Shown in pieces: positions 41,573 through 51,108 of a stretch of 64,000 nt of DNA. Under the pieces are notes generated by a model. That model was not told the origin of the DNA. It did not search any database and was given only the letters and a program-made list of their open reading frames with translations. Source of the stretch: JAJXUB01 sp047974805 (lineage in GTDB: Bacteria > Actinomycetota > Actinomycetes > Actinomycetales > Dermatophilaceae); NCBI GenBank assembly GCA_047974805.1, contig JBKECS010000016.1, positions 62,001-126,000 on the forward strand, written 5' to 3'. The position numbers and the translations under genes are program-made. Each line of letters begins with the position of its first letter. Position 1 is the first letter of the stretch.

Positions 41573-43279
41573 TCAAAGGTCGCCGAGCACGGCCGCTGAG
41601 AGCACATCCAACCCGGTCGCGCCGAGGTCCAGCGCCCTGCGATGGAAGGCCTTGGCGTCGAAATCGATCCCTTCGCGCTGGCGCACCTGCTCGCGTAGGT
41701 TCAGCCATACCCGTTCGCCCACCTTGTAGCTCGGTGCTTGTCCGGGCCAGCCCAGGTAGCGGTCGAGTTCGAATCGCATCTGTCCCTCCCCCTGGTGGGC
41801 ATGCGCGGTGAGATATGCCCAGGCTGCCTCGTAGGTCCACCGGCCGCCGCCGACCTCGGCAGGCGCCGCGAAGCCGCAGTGGATACCGATGTCGAGCACC
41901 ACCCGGGCCGCCCTCAGCGACTGGGCGTCCAGCAGCCCCATGAGGTTGCCCGGATCCTCCATATAGCCCAGTTCACGCATGAGCTGTTCGGCGTACAGGG
42001 CCCAACCTTCACCGTGTCCGGAGGACCAGGCGAGCATCCGCCGGTAGCGGTTGAGCGTGTCCCGTCGCACGATGGTCTGCCCGACCTGCAGGTGATGCCC
42101 CGGCACACCCTCGTGGTGGACGGTGGTCAGCTCCCGCCAGGTGCCGAATTCGGTCTCGCCCTTGGGCACGGACCACCACATCCGCCCTGGGCGAGTGAAG
42201 TCATCGCTCGGCCCGGTGTAGTAGATGCCGCCGGTGGCCGTCGGAGCGATCCTCGCCTCGATGGTGCGCACCGGGTCGGGGATGTCGAAGGCGGTGCTGC
42301 CCAGGTCGGCGATGGCGCGATCAGCCCGTTCTTGCATCCACACCCGCAACGCCTCAGTGCCGTGCACCTGGTAGGCAGGGTCCGCATCGAGCTGCTCGAT
42401 CGCTGCTTCGATGCCGGCTCCGGGGGCGATTCGTTCGGCGGTGGCGGACATGTCTCGACCGATCCGGGCGAGCTCTTCCTGGCCCCAGGCATACGTTTCT
42501 TGAAGGTCGATGGTGGCGCCGAGGAAGTAGCGCGAATGGAGGCGGTAGTCCGCCTCGCCCACCGCATCCTGTTCCCGGGCGCGGGGGAGGATCTGGGCCT
42601 TCAGCCGTTCGCCGGCGCGTGCGTAGGCTGCCGCCGCGGCGGACACTGCGGCCTCAAGGTCGCGGCGCGCTGGCCCCTCCAACGGCCCCTCGGTGACGCT
42701 GGCGCTGGCCAGCAGGGAGGCGAAATAGCCGTCGTCAGCCACGAGGGCGTCGCATTGATCGATGCAGGCCAGGACCTGCCGTCGAGCGGACACGCGGCCG
42801 CGGTCGACGCTTGTCACCAACGTGTCGAGATATTGATCCAGGGCTCGGGGGACCGTTCCCATCCGGGCGGCGATGGTGGCCCAATCCTCGGTGGCGTTGG
42901 TCGGCATGAGGTCGAAGACCTCGCGGATACCCTGCAGTGGCGAGGCGATGACGTCCAGGGCAGACTCGTCGATGCCCGCCTCGTAGCGTTCCTGCTCCAC
43001 ACCCAACCGTTCGCGCATGGTCGCGACGGTGACCTTGTCGACATCGTCGGTCGGGGTCAGGGTTGCGAGCTGGCTGAGCGTGCTGGCGCGCAACTCCGCC
43101 TGGGCTTGGTGGCCATCCGATGAAAAGTCGTCGAGGTCTCGCTCATGTCCGGGGATACCCAGTGAGGTCGCGGTCAGCGGTGACAGAGCGATCGCGGCGT
43201 CAACGTACGCGTCCGCCACAGCGTCGATGGCCGACGGGGGTCGAGGGCTGAGGGCAGGTGGCGGGGGCGGAGCGGTCAC
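41573..43279 (-). CDS. DUF885 family protein (predicted metallopeptidase-like)
   Basis: A 568-residue protein matching DUF885. The family motif TTVHHEGVPGHHLQ, an HExxxGH-like metal site, lies in the C-terminal half, followed by RRMLAWSSGHGEGWALYAEQ, which supplies further metal ligands, and RAARVVLDIGIHCGF. GTG 43279 was selected since upstream codons are low-complexity Pro/Arg. No signal peptide is evident, so it is probably cytoplasmic. A structured leader lies upstream. Substrates of the family are largely unknown. Confidence 0.85.
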   Translation of the reverse strand: MTAPPPPPALSPRPPSAIDAVADAYVDAAIALSPLTATSLGIPGHERDLDDFSSDGHQAQAELRASTLSQLATLTPTDDVDKVTVATMRERLGVEQERYEAGIDESALDVIASPLQGIREVFDLMPTNATEDWATIAARMGTVPRALDQYLDTLVTSVDRGRVSARRQVLACIDQCDALVADDGYFASLLASASVTEGPLEGPARRDLEAAVSAAAAAYARAGERLKAQILPRAREQDAVGEADYRLHSRYFLGATIDLQETYAWGQEELARIGRDMSATAERIAPGAGIEAAIEQLDADPAYQVHGTEALRVWMQERADRAIADLGSTAFDIPDPVRTIEARIAPTATGGIYYTGPSDDFTRPGRMWWSVPKGETEFGTWRELTTVHHEGVPGHHLQVGQTIVRRDTLNRYRRMLAWSSGHGEGWALYAEQLMRELGYMEDPGNLMGLLDAQSLRAARVVLDIGIHCGFAAPAEVGGGRWTYEAAWAYLTAHAHQGEGQMRFELDRYLGWPGQAPSYKVGERVWLNLREQVRQREGIDFDAKAFHRRALDLGATGLDVLSAAVLGDL

Positions 43280-43375
43280 ACCACGGAAACTACCCCGCCT
43301 GGGCTGCGCTTCGCTGCCACGCCCCACAACCAGGCCGGTCCAGGGTCTGGCACGAGAAGGGGCCGGCAGATGGAA

Positions 43376-43543
43376 CGGCCCGTGACCCTGCCCGGTGGCG
43401 GGCATGCGCAGGGGACGACCTGCACGGGTCACGGGCCGCGGTGAGTCGGTGGGATTGCGCCGTACGCAACCTCGTCGGGGCTGCTAGCGCCCGCTCACCT
43501 CACGCGTCCGATAAGAATCCACAGGGTCGGACCACCTCCTTTC
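43376..43543 (-). promoter_or_regulatory. Structured leader with mini-ORF and three-way junction upstream of the DUF885 gene
   Basis: On the minus strand a near-perfect anti-16S ribosome site (AAAGGAGG, about 43536-43543) precedes a 12-codon mini-ORF from GTG 43522 to the stop at 43484 (VDSYRTREVSGR). Downstream, a 13-bp outer stem (43426-43438 with 43376-43388) encloses two inner hairpins (about 43406-43425, and 43389-43404 with TGCCCG/CGGGCA), giving a three-way junction. It ends about 97 bp before the GTG of the DUF885 gene. This layout looks like a leader-peptide or attenuator control region. No known riboswitch class is recognised. The rest of 43280-43735 contains only hairpin C-left. 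Confidence 0.5.
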
Positions 43544-43659
43544 CGTGTAGTTCCGACCGTATGCCGACCGCCGCCGCCAGTGCAATGGCTTATCTGTCAT
43601 AGCCCACAGCCCCGCCCGGCCAATACCCACCTTGCCATTGCCCTACCGCGCCTCGGCGA

Positions 43660-43703
43660 GTGGAGGTCCGAACGGGCGCTGCAGCGCACGAACGAACCTC
43701 CAC
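43660..43703. repeat. Hairpin C-left flanking the third nuclease-like gene
   Basis: An imperfect palindrome with outer arms GTGGAGGT / ACCTCCAC and a perfect inner GCGCTGCAGCGC. The 23 bases 43683-43705 recur exactly at 44803-44825, in the same orientation, on the other side of the gene. Confidence 0.85.
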
Positions 43704-43735
43704 CGATCACGAATGTCCGGTGACGGCGGGCCGGG

Positions 43736-44650
43736 TCAGCGCAGCGCTGCCGCTACTTGGTCGAGGAAGGCATCTGGGTACAGGCGCAGGCCCACCAGAT
43801 CAATGCGCAACACCCGTTCGTTGCCCAAGGTCACCGCATTGGCGCGCAGGTTGTCATCGGTGAGCGCCAACCCGGCGCGATGGCCCGCTCCGTCGATCTC
43901 GACGACGAGGGACTGGCGTGCCCAACGCACGTCGAGATAGATCCGTCCGGCGGCGGTGCGGCATACGACTTGACGCTCCGGAGGCGGCAGACCTCGGCGT
44001 CGGCACAGCCGCGCGAAGTCGAGCTCGCCCAGAGAATGCGCCCCATCGCAGATGTCGTCGATCAGCGTGCGGATCAAGGCTCGTCGGGTTCGTCCGGGAT
44101 GGTCTATCGCGGCCGCGCGCACTGCGTGCCCGGTGGTCAGGCGTTGTTGTACGGGCAGCAACAACAGCAGAGCCGCCTGCCGGTCACTGTGCGCCCATCG
44201 CGCGGCGTGGACAGCCGCAACTGCCGGACGGGTCCGCGGCACCCCGGCACCGGCGAGGTCCGCGTGGTCACGATGTCGCACCTTCTTGACCGCTACCCCC
44301 TCGACCTCGGGTACGCGGGCGACGTGATGCACCGAGACCACCTCAGCGGAGGTTTCGAAGCCGACCATGCCCGCCATCTGCAGTGCCGACACGCCATCGA
44401 GAACGGCACGCGTCGCGCCGACCTCCCAGATGGCCCGCCACGCACGGGCCACGTCGCCCAGCTCGCCGGTATGCATGGCGATCGTATGCCGCCCGTGGGC
44501 CCGCCAGCGCTGCGCGGCGAGTTGGTTGCGCACCCGATGCCGGTCGATGCCGTGGGCTCGCAAGAGTTCTCGAGACAACACCCCGCCGTGGGACCTCGCC
44601 AGTTCGGCGATACCTCGAGCGAGGTGCCGTGTCGGGACGGCGTTGGTCAT
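43736..44650 (-). CDS. AbiEi-like HTH / DUF559 (Vsr-like) nuclease-fold protein, element C
   Basis: A 304-residue protein of the same type as elements A and B but divergent in sequence. The N-terminal HTH region reads LSRELLRAHGIDRHRVRNQL with a following VLDGVSALQMAGMVGF. The C-terminal core reads YLDVRWARQSLVVEIDGAGH, matching D..W....hV.E..G..H, then an HRIDLVGLR-like strand. ATG 44650 begins the conserved part; the frame extends upstream over non-conserved sequence. It is isolated between hairpins C-left and C-right, sits between the accE-accD and DUF885 genes and interrupts the usual maf-accE adjacency. Confidence 0.8.
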   Translation of the reverse strand: MTNAVPTRHLARGIAELARSHGGVLSRELLRAHGIDRHRVRNQLAAQRWRAHGRHTIAMHTGELGDVARAWRAIWEVGATRAVLDGVSALQMAGMVGFETSAEVVSVHHVARVPEVEGVAVKKVRHRDHADLAGAGVPRTRPAVAAVHAARWAHSDRQAALLLLLPVQQRLTTGHAVRAAAIDHPGRTRRALIRTLIDDICDGAHSLGELDFARLCRRRGLPPPERQVVCRTAAGRIYLDVRWARQSLVVEIDGAGHRAGLALTDDNLRANAVTLGNERVLRIDLVGLRLYPDAFLDQVAAALR

Positions 44651-44730
44651 GGGACAACGCTGCCGAGGGTGGCGTGCCGCGTCGATAACCTGCCGTGCTG
44701 CTGTGAACAACGCCCATTCGGCATCTCCAC

Positions 44731-44740
44731 CTGTGGACAA
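44731..44740. promoter_or_regulatory. DnaA-box-like site upstream of gene C
   Basis: CTGTGGACAA contains TGTGGACAA, an exact complement of the actinobacterial DnaA box TTGTCCACA, about 80 bp before the gene C start (minus strand). A weaker CTGTGAACAA lies at 44700-44710. Confidence 0.4.
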
Positions 44741-44774
44741 GCGGAAGGGTGGAGTGGGCCGGACCCGACGTCGT

Positions 44775-44828
44775 CGCCGGTGGAGGTTCATCCGGGCGTC
44801 AGAGCGCACGAACGAACCTCCACCGGCG
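44775..44828. repeat. Hairpin C-right flanking the third nuclease-like gene
   Basis: A perfect 15-bp outer stem (44775-44789 with 44814-44828; CGCCGGTGGAGGTTC) with a partly paired interior. It shares the sequence of hairpin C-left in direct orientation, with changes concentrated on the left arm and the centre. Confidence 0.88.
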
Positions 44829-44876
44829 CAGGGGAAGAACAGGGGTAGGTCAGGAAATAGGTCGAGGGGGGAGCGG

Positions 44877-45115
44877 CTAGCAGGGGAGGGCCGAGCGGGA
44901 CCAACCATCGGGGCCGGGCGTCATCGAACCACGCAGCAGCCGGGCGGGATCAGACCAGGGGCTGACCGTATGCCGCCCGCGCGCCTCGCTGCCACCACCG
45001 GCCGCGGCGAGGACGGCGACAATCGCGGCGATCTCCTCCGGCGTGGCCTGACCGGAGATGACCTTGAGCATCGGCCGATGGCCCGACGCCTCCGATTCGG
45101 GAGCGGGCGAGGGGC

Positions 45116-45119
<4 letters not shown>
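44877..45119 (-). CDS. accE: Acyl-CoA carboxylase epsilon subunit
   Basis: An 80-residue protein. The conserved core LKVISGQATPEEIAAIVAVLAA followed by a charged linker and WSDPARLLRG is typical of actinobacterial AccE/PccE. It stabilises the AccA3-AccD complex. Its start overlaps the accD stop by four bases (ATGA), so it is translated with accD. Confidence 0.92.
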
Positions 45120-46729
<1,610 letters not shown>

Positions 46730-46765
46730 GTCGGGCAGCCTAGCCTTGGCGTCGTGGGAAACGGG

Positions 46766-47584
46766 ATGGATATCGCACGTGTGCTGGACCACGTTCGCGC
46801 CGACAACGGCCCGTGGCAGGACGTGCGCTGGCTGGCGTCGGTGGGCTCCACGAATGCCGCGGCAGCGAAGGATCCCCGCCCATGGACCGCCCTGATCGCC
46901 GGGGAGCAGACCGCCGGCCGCGGTCGGCTGGACCGAGGCTGGGTCACTGAGGCCGGGCACGGCCTGGCCATCTCGGCAGTGCTGCCATCGGTGACCGATC
47001 CGGGATGGCTGCCACTGTTGGCGGGCTGGGCCGTTCGTGAAGCAGTGAAGGTCGTCACCGGGATCGAGACGGCGCTGAAGTGGCCGAACGACGTCATCGC
47101 TGTAGGTGCCGGCCCCGACGGCGAGGACGGCAAGCTGGCAGGGATTCTGTGCCAGGCGGTCCCCGAGACGATCATCGTCGGGGTGGGTCTGAACATCACC
47201 AGCGCCGAGGCAGGCGCGCCGGCCCCGATGGCGGTGTCCCTGACAGATCTGGGCGCCCCCGATCTCGATCAAGAGCTGCTCGTGGCCGAACTCCTCAACG
47301 GCCTGACCCGGGTCCACAGCTCGCTGGTGTGCGCTGACGGCCGCGAACCGGATCTTGCCGATGCCTATCGGGCAGGCTGCGCGACCATCGGCCGGCAGGT
47401 GCTAATTCATCGGCCAGGAAACGTGAGACAGGCAGTGTCGGTTTTGGACGTGGACCAGTACGGTCATCTGTGCGGGCTGGACGAGTTTTCGCACGAGGTG
47501 TCGTTCGCTGCGGGCGACATCGTGCATGTCCGTCCCGCGCCTGCTCAGCCATCGCTTCACCCTGGGAAAGGGGGGTATGCGTGA
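46766..47584 (+). CDS. birA: Biotin-[acetyl-CoA-carboxylase] ligase
   Basis: A 272-residue ligase attaching biotin to the BCCP lysine. Motifs: LASVGSTNAAAAK, the biotinyl-AMP loop EQTAGRGRLDRGW near residue 48, ALKWPNDVIAVG near 100 and KLAGILCQAVP near 117. No N-terminal DNA-binding domain is present, so it is a ligase without the repressor function of E. coli BirA. It is divergent from accD, whose partner AccA3 is the substrate, and overlaps the cyclase gene by four bases (GTGA). GTG 46754 is an alternative start. Confidence 0.94.
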   Translation: MDIARVLDHVRADNGPWQDVRWLASVGSTNAAAAKDPRPWTALIAGEQTAGRGRLDRGWVTEAGHGLAISAVLPSVTDPGWLPLLAGWAVREAVKVVTGIETALKWPNDVIAVGAGPDGEDGKLAGILCQAVPETIIVGVGLNITSAEAGAPAPMAVSLTDLGAPDLDQELLVAELLNGLTRVHSSLVCADGREPDLADAYRAGCATIGRQVLIHRPGNVRQAVSVLDVDQYGHLCGLDEFSHEVSFAAGDIVHVRPAPAQPSLHPGKGGYA

Positions 47585-48699
47585 GTCTGGACAGCCCGCA
47601 ACGGTCGCTGGATGACTCCGAGGATGACCCCGGCCGGGGTCGATCCTGGGAGGCCGGGGTCGAACAGCGGCTGCTGGGTGAACCAGCCAGCCTGCGCCGG
47701 CGCGATATCGCCGCCGACGCTGAGGTCTCACTGGCCTCGGCGCGCAAGTTCTGGCATGCGTTGGGCTTTCCCATGGCCCAGGACGAGGACGTGGTCTTTA
47801 CCCAGGCGGATCTGGCGGCCCTGCGCCGCGCCGCGGGCATGGTGCGCGACGGCTCTCTCGATGAGTCGACAGCACTCGCGCTGACCCGAGCTTTCGCGCG
47901 GACCGCGGACCGGCTGGCGGTATGGCAGACCCAGCTGATGGGTGAGGCTCTCAGCCCGGAGGACCTCGCGCCCCCGACCGAGAAGGACACCCGGGCGATC
48001 ACCGACCTGTCCGTGGCGGTCCGGGCCACCGACCGGCTCATGGACATCGCCGATGAGATCGAGCCTCTGCTCGTGTATGCCTGGCGGCGACACCTGGCTG
48101 CGGCCATCACCCGGATGCGTTCGGACGCGGCCGGGGCGGTCGACGCGTCCGCGCCCGAACGGGTGGTCGGCTTCGCTGATCTGGTGAACTTCACCTCGCT
48201 GGTCCGGCGAATGTCGGAGCGTCAGCTGTCCGCGCTGGTTCAGCAGTTCGAACGGCTGGCCTCGGATGTCGTCGTCGCCCACGGTGGCCGAGTGATCAAG
48301 ACCGTCGGTGACGAGGTGCTGTTCGTCCACCAGCTTCCCGGGCCTGCGGCGGCCATTGCTGTGGACCTGGTTGATGCCATGGCCGAAGATGCCGTGCTCC
48401 CGGACGTGCGGGTCGGAATGTCCATCGGGCCGGTGCTGTCCAGGCTGGCGGATGTCTTCGGCGTGACGGTGAACCGGGCCAGCCGGTTGACTTCGGTCAC
48501 CCCGCCCGGACAGGTCTACGTCGATGATCACCTCGCGCGCCGGTTGGCGAGCATCTCCGGGTTCGATCTGAGCGTCACCCGACGGCGCAACCTTCGTGGC
48601 ATCGGATTCGTCACCCCCAGCGAGCTGACCCGGGCCGGCTTCCACCGCGACGGTGCCCGGCAGCCGTGGACCCCATCGACCGGCTATCAAGGCGACTAG
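47581..48699 (+). CDS. Class III adenylate cyclase domain protein
   Basis: A 372-residue protein with an N-terminal helical domain (residues 1-180; a MerR-like ADAEVSLASARKFWHALGFP segment near 50 resembles the pH-sensing/autoinhibitory part of some mycobacterial cyclases) and a C-terminal catalytic domain. Catalytic residues look complete: ERVVGFADLVNFTSLV (metal Asp), RVIKTVGDEVLFV (adenine Lys and metal Asp), and ADVFGVTVNRASRLTSV (Asn and Arg of the transition state). It is predicted to make cAMP. Translational coupling to birA is notable and links cAMP synthesis to the carboxylase locus. Confidence 0.9.
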   Translation: MSLDSPQRSLDDSEDDPGRGRSWEAGVEQRLLGEPASLRRRDIAADAEVSLASARKFWHALGFPMAQDEDVVFTQADLAALRRAAGMVRDGSLDESTALALTRAFARTADRLAVWQTQLMGEALSPEDLAPPTEKDTRAITDLSVAVRATDRLMDIADEIEPLLVYAWRRHLAAAITRMRSDAAGAVDASAPERVVGFADLVNFTSLVRRMSERQLSALVQQFERLASDVVVAHGGRVIKTVGDEVLFVHQLPGPAAAIAVDLVDAMAEDAVLPDVRVGMSIGPVLSRLADVFGVTVNRASRLTSVTPPGQVYVDDHLARRLASISGFDLSVTRRRNLRGIGFVTPSELTRAGFHRDGARQPWTPSTGYQGD

Positions 48700-48797
48700 G
48701 TGTCCCCCGGTTAGTCGGGAACCGAAGCCGACATCCTCGGCGACATTCCGGCAGCGCCTGCCGACACGCCCGGGCGCGACCCTCTAGCATGTGGGCA

Positions 48798-49487
48798 ATG
48801 ACGCACGTGTTGTTGGCCGAAGACGACCCGGCCATCTCCGAACCGCTCGCGCGGGCCTTGCGGCGCGAGGGGTACCACGTTGACGTCCTCGATGACGGTG
48901 AACGGGCCCTGGTCGCCGGCCGGTACGGCGCCGACCTCATGCTCTTGGACATCGGTCTGCCGCATCTGGACGGGTTGGAGGTATGCCGACGGCTGCGCAC
49001 CGAAGGACACACCTTCCCGATCCTCATCCTCACCGCGCGCACCGAAGAGGTTGACACCGTCGTCGGTCTCGATGCGGGCGCTGACGACTATGTGGCCAAA
49101 CCGTTCCGGCTGGCGGAACTGCTGGCCCGAACCCGGGCGCTGATGCGGCGCAACACCAACGGCACGTCCGGAACTGGCCCAGGGAGCCCGCCGGCAACGG
49201 TCCGAATCGATGAGGGTGGCCGGCGTGCCTTCCTCGGAGAGAAGGAACTGCAGCTGACCGCCAAGGAGTTCGAGCTACTCCGGGTGCTCGTCCGGGAGGA
49301 GGGCAGGGTGGTCTCCCGCGACCAGCTCATGCGGGAGATCTGGGACATGGCCTGGTTCGGCTCCACCAAGACCTTGGACATGCACATCTCCGTGCTGCGA
49401 CGCAAACTCGGCGACGACGCCAACGAGCACCGGTTCATCACCACGGTGCGGGGCGTCGGGTTCCGGTTCGACTCCGGCACCGGCTAG
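48798..49487 (+). CDS. Two-component response regulator, OmpR/PhoB family
   Basis: A 229-residue regulator. The receiver has LLAEDDPAISEPL (acidic pair), LMLLDIGLPHLDGLEV with the phosphorylated Asp near residue 52, and DYVAKPFRLAELLAR with the switch Lys. The output winged helix includes LTAKEFELLRVLVREEGRVV and LDMHISVLRRKLGDD. ATG 48798 is preferred. It is followed 6 bp later by the sensor kinase gene. Confidence 0.95.
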   Translation: MTHVLLAEDDPAISEPLARALRREGYHVDVLDDGERALVAGRYGADLMLLDIGLPHLDGLEVCRRLRTEGHTFPILILTARTEEVDTVVGLDAGADDYVAKPFRLAELLARTRALMRRNTNGTSGTGPGSPPATVRIDEGGRRAFLGEKELQLTAKEFELLRVLVREEGRVVSRDQLMREIWDMAWFGSTKTLDMHISVLRRKLGDDANEHRFITTVRGVGFRFDSGTG

Positions 49488-49493
49488 CCGACC

Positions 49494-50516
49494 ATGCGGG
49501 CTCTCCTGCTGCGCTCGACGATGATGGCGGTGGCAGCGGCCTTGTTGGTGATCGGCATCCCCAGCCTCACCGTGGTGACGTGGCTGGCGACCGAACCTGC
49601 CGAACAGGGCCATCGGATGCTGGACCTGCTGTCCTCGCCTCCTTCCCGGCTGCTCCTGTTAACGGTCTCCCTTCTCCCGGTCGTGGTGGGGCTGGCGGTC
49701 GGTGCCGTGGTGGCCCGCCGTCAGGCCGATCACATCGGCGGGCTGATGGACACCCTTGCCGACCGGGCGGAGAGCTTCGGTCAGGGCCGAGTGCGCCAGC
49801 CTCGGCTGGACAGCGGCATACCCGAGGTGGATCGACTCGACGCGGCAATGTCGCGGCGGGCCGCCGAACTCGCCGCGTCGCTGGCCTCCTCCCGGGACTT
49901 CGCGGCGGATGCCTCGCACCAGCTGCGGACCCCCTTGACCGCGCTGCTCATGCGCCTGGACGAGATTTCCACCACCGATGACCTCGATGTTGCCCGGGAG
50001 GAGGCCAATACCGCTATCGAACAGGTGGAGCGCCTAGCCCGGGTCGTCGATGACCTGCGGGAGCGGAACCGGCCCGATGACGGCTCCCTGCCGAATGTCT
50101 CGTTGGACTCGGTTATCGCCTCACTGCAGCGCGAATGGCAACCGGCCTTCGCCCAGGCCCGTCGTTCGGTGCGCGTGGCCGGCGAGCGGGGGCTGATCGT
50201 TCAGGCCAGCCGCGGCGCCCTTGCCCAGATTCTGTCCACCCTGCTGGAAAACACGCTGGCGCACGGTGCGGGCACGGTCGAGGTCCTGGCCCGCCGCTCC
50301 GGACCGTCCGTGGTCGTCTCCGTTGAGGACCAGGGGCGCGGGATCGACCCTGGCCTGGCACCGCACATTTTCGAGCGGGCGGTCTCGACGTCGGGGTCGG
50401 GGCTCGGGCTCGCCTTGGCGCGCGACCTCGCCTCATCCAACGGCGGGCGGCTGGAACTGCTCAGCACCCAGCCCGCGGTCTTCGGACTGTTCCTCAGCGA
50501 GGGGGTAGTGCGCTGA
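49494..50516 (+). CDS. Sensor histidine kinase
   Basis: A 340-residue membrane kinase with two transmembrane helices (residues 8-30 and 52-74) enclosing a very short extracytoplasmic loop of about 20 residues, then a HAMP-like linker, a HisKA domain with ADASHQLRTPLTALLMRLDE near residue 142, and an HATPase with LLENTLAHGAGTVEV, VSVEDQGRGIDPGL and SGSGLGLALARDLASSNGG. The tiny loop suggests membrane or partner sensing. Its 3' end overlaps the convergent GtrA gene by 23 bp. Confidence 0.93.
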   Translation: MRALLLRSTMMAVAAALLVIGIPSLTVVTWLATEPAEQGHRMLDLLSSPPSRLLLLTVSLLPVVVGLAVGAVVARRQADHIGGLMDTLADRAESFGQGRVRQPRLDSGIPEVDRLDAAMSRRAAELAASLASSRDFAADASHQLRTPLTALLMRLDEISTTDDLDVAREEANTAIEQVERLARVVDDLRERNRPDDGSLPNVSLDSVIASLQREWQPAFAQARRSVRVAGERGLIVQASRGALAQILSTLLENTLAHGAGTVEVLARRSGPSVVVSVEDQGRGIDPGLAPHIFERAVSTSGSGLGLALARDLASSNGGRLELLSTQPAVFGLFLSEGVVR

Positions 50517-51042
50517 CCTGACTGTCGTCCCGCGAGGGCGTGCCGCCGGGCGGGACGACGGGCACCTCGTCGACGATGTCGACCCCGGCGAACACGAAGC
50601 GTCGATAGGCCCAGAACCGGAAGATCGTGCCTAGGCCGATACCGACCAGCTTGGCGATGTTGGCTGCGACCACGTTGCCCTCAAGGCCGAGCACCTTGTT
50701 GCTGAACGCCACGCAGAGCGCGCCGATGACCAGCGCGACAGCATTGGTCAGCCCGAACAGGGCCGCCTCGTGGTGCACCGGCCGGTTACGCCGGTGGCGG
50801 AAGGTCCACAACCGATTCCCTGTCCAGGCGACAACCGAGGACACGGTGGTCGAGACGATGGTTGCCGCGACCGCGCTCGAGAGTGGCCCGACGCTGCGTT
50901 CGTCGCGCCACACGGTGTGCAGGCACAGGTTGAACACACCCATGTCGACGGCAAATGCGAGCGCGCCGACCACACCAAACTTCAGCAGTTCCCGGTAGAG
51001 GCGACCCACGCTCGTGCGAAGGCGGTCGAGCAGTGCGGGCAC
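50494..51042 (-). CDS. GtrA family membrane protein
   Basis: A 182-residue protein with four hydrophobic helices and the GtrA hallmark start LLKFGVVGALAFAVDMGVFN, followed by AWTGNRLWTFRHRRNRPV and the C-terminal FRFWAYRRFVF. GtrA proteins are thought to flip lipid-linked sugars or support arabinogalactan and teichoic-type polymer decoration. It is divergent from purK, as in mycobacteria, and the rml cluster lies downstream. Confidence 0.9.
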   Translation of the reverse strand: MPALLDRLRTSVGRLYRELLKFGVVGALAFAVDMGVFNLCLHTVWRDERSVGPLSSAVAATIVSTTVSSVVAWTGNRLWTFRHRRNRPVHHEAALFGLTNAVALVIGALCVAFSNKVLGLEGNVVAANIAKLVGIGLGTIFRFWAYRRFVFAGVDIVDEVPVVPPGGTPSRDDSQVSALPPR

Positions 51043-51108
51043 CCGACCATGGTATGCCGGTGACGGTGTGGCCCACGTCGCCGGGCGGCCCCATTAGGCT
51101 TGACCGAC

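Noticed and set aside
43530..43545. 3' end of a 16S rRNA gene (CACCTCCTTTCC on the + strand)
   Set aside because: Only the anti-Shine-Dalgarno-like tail matches; no rRNA sequence lies upstream. It is better read as a strong ribosome site on the minus strand.
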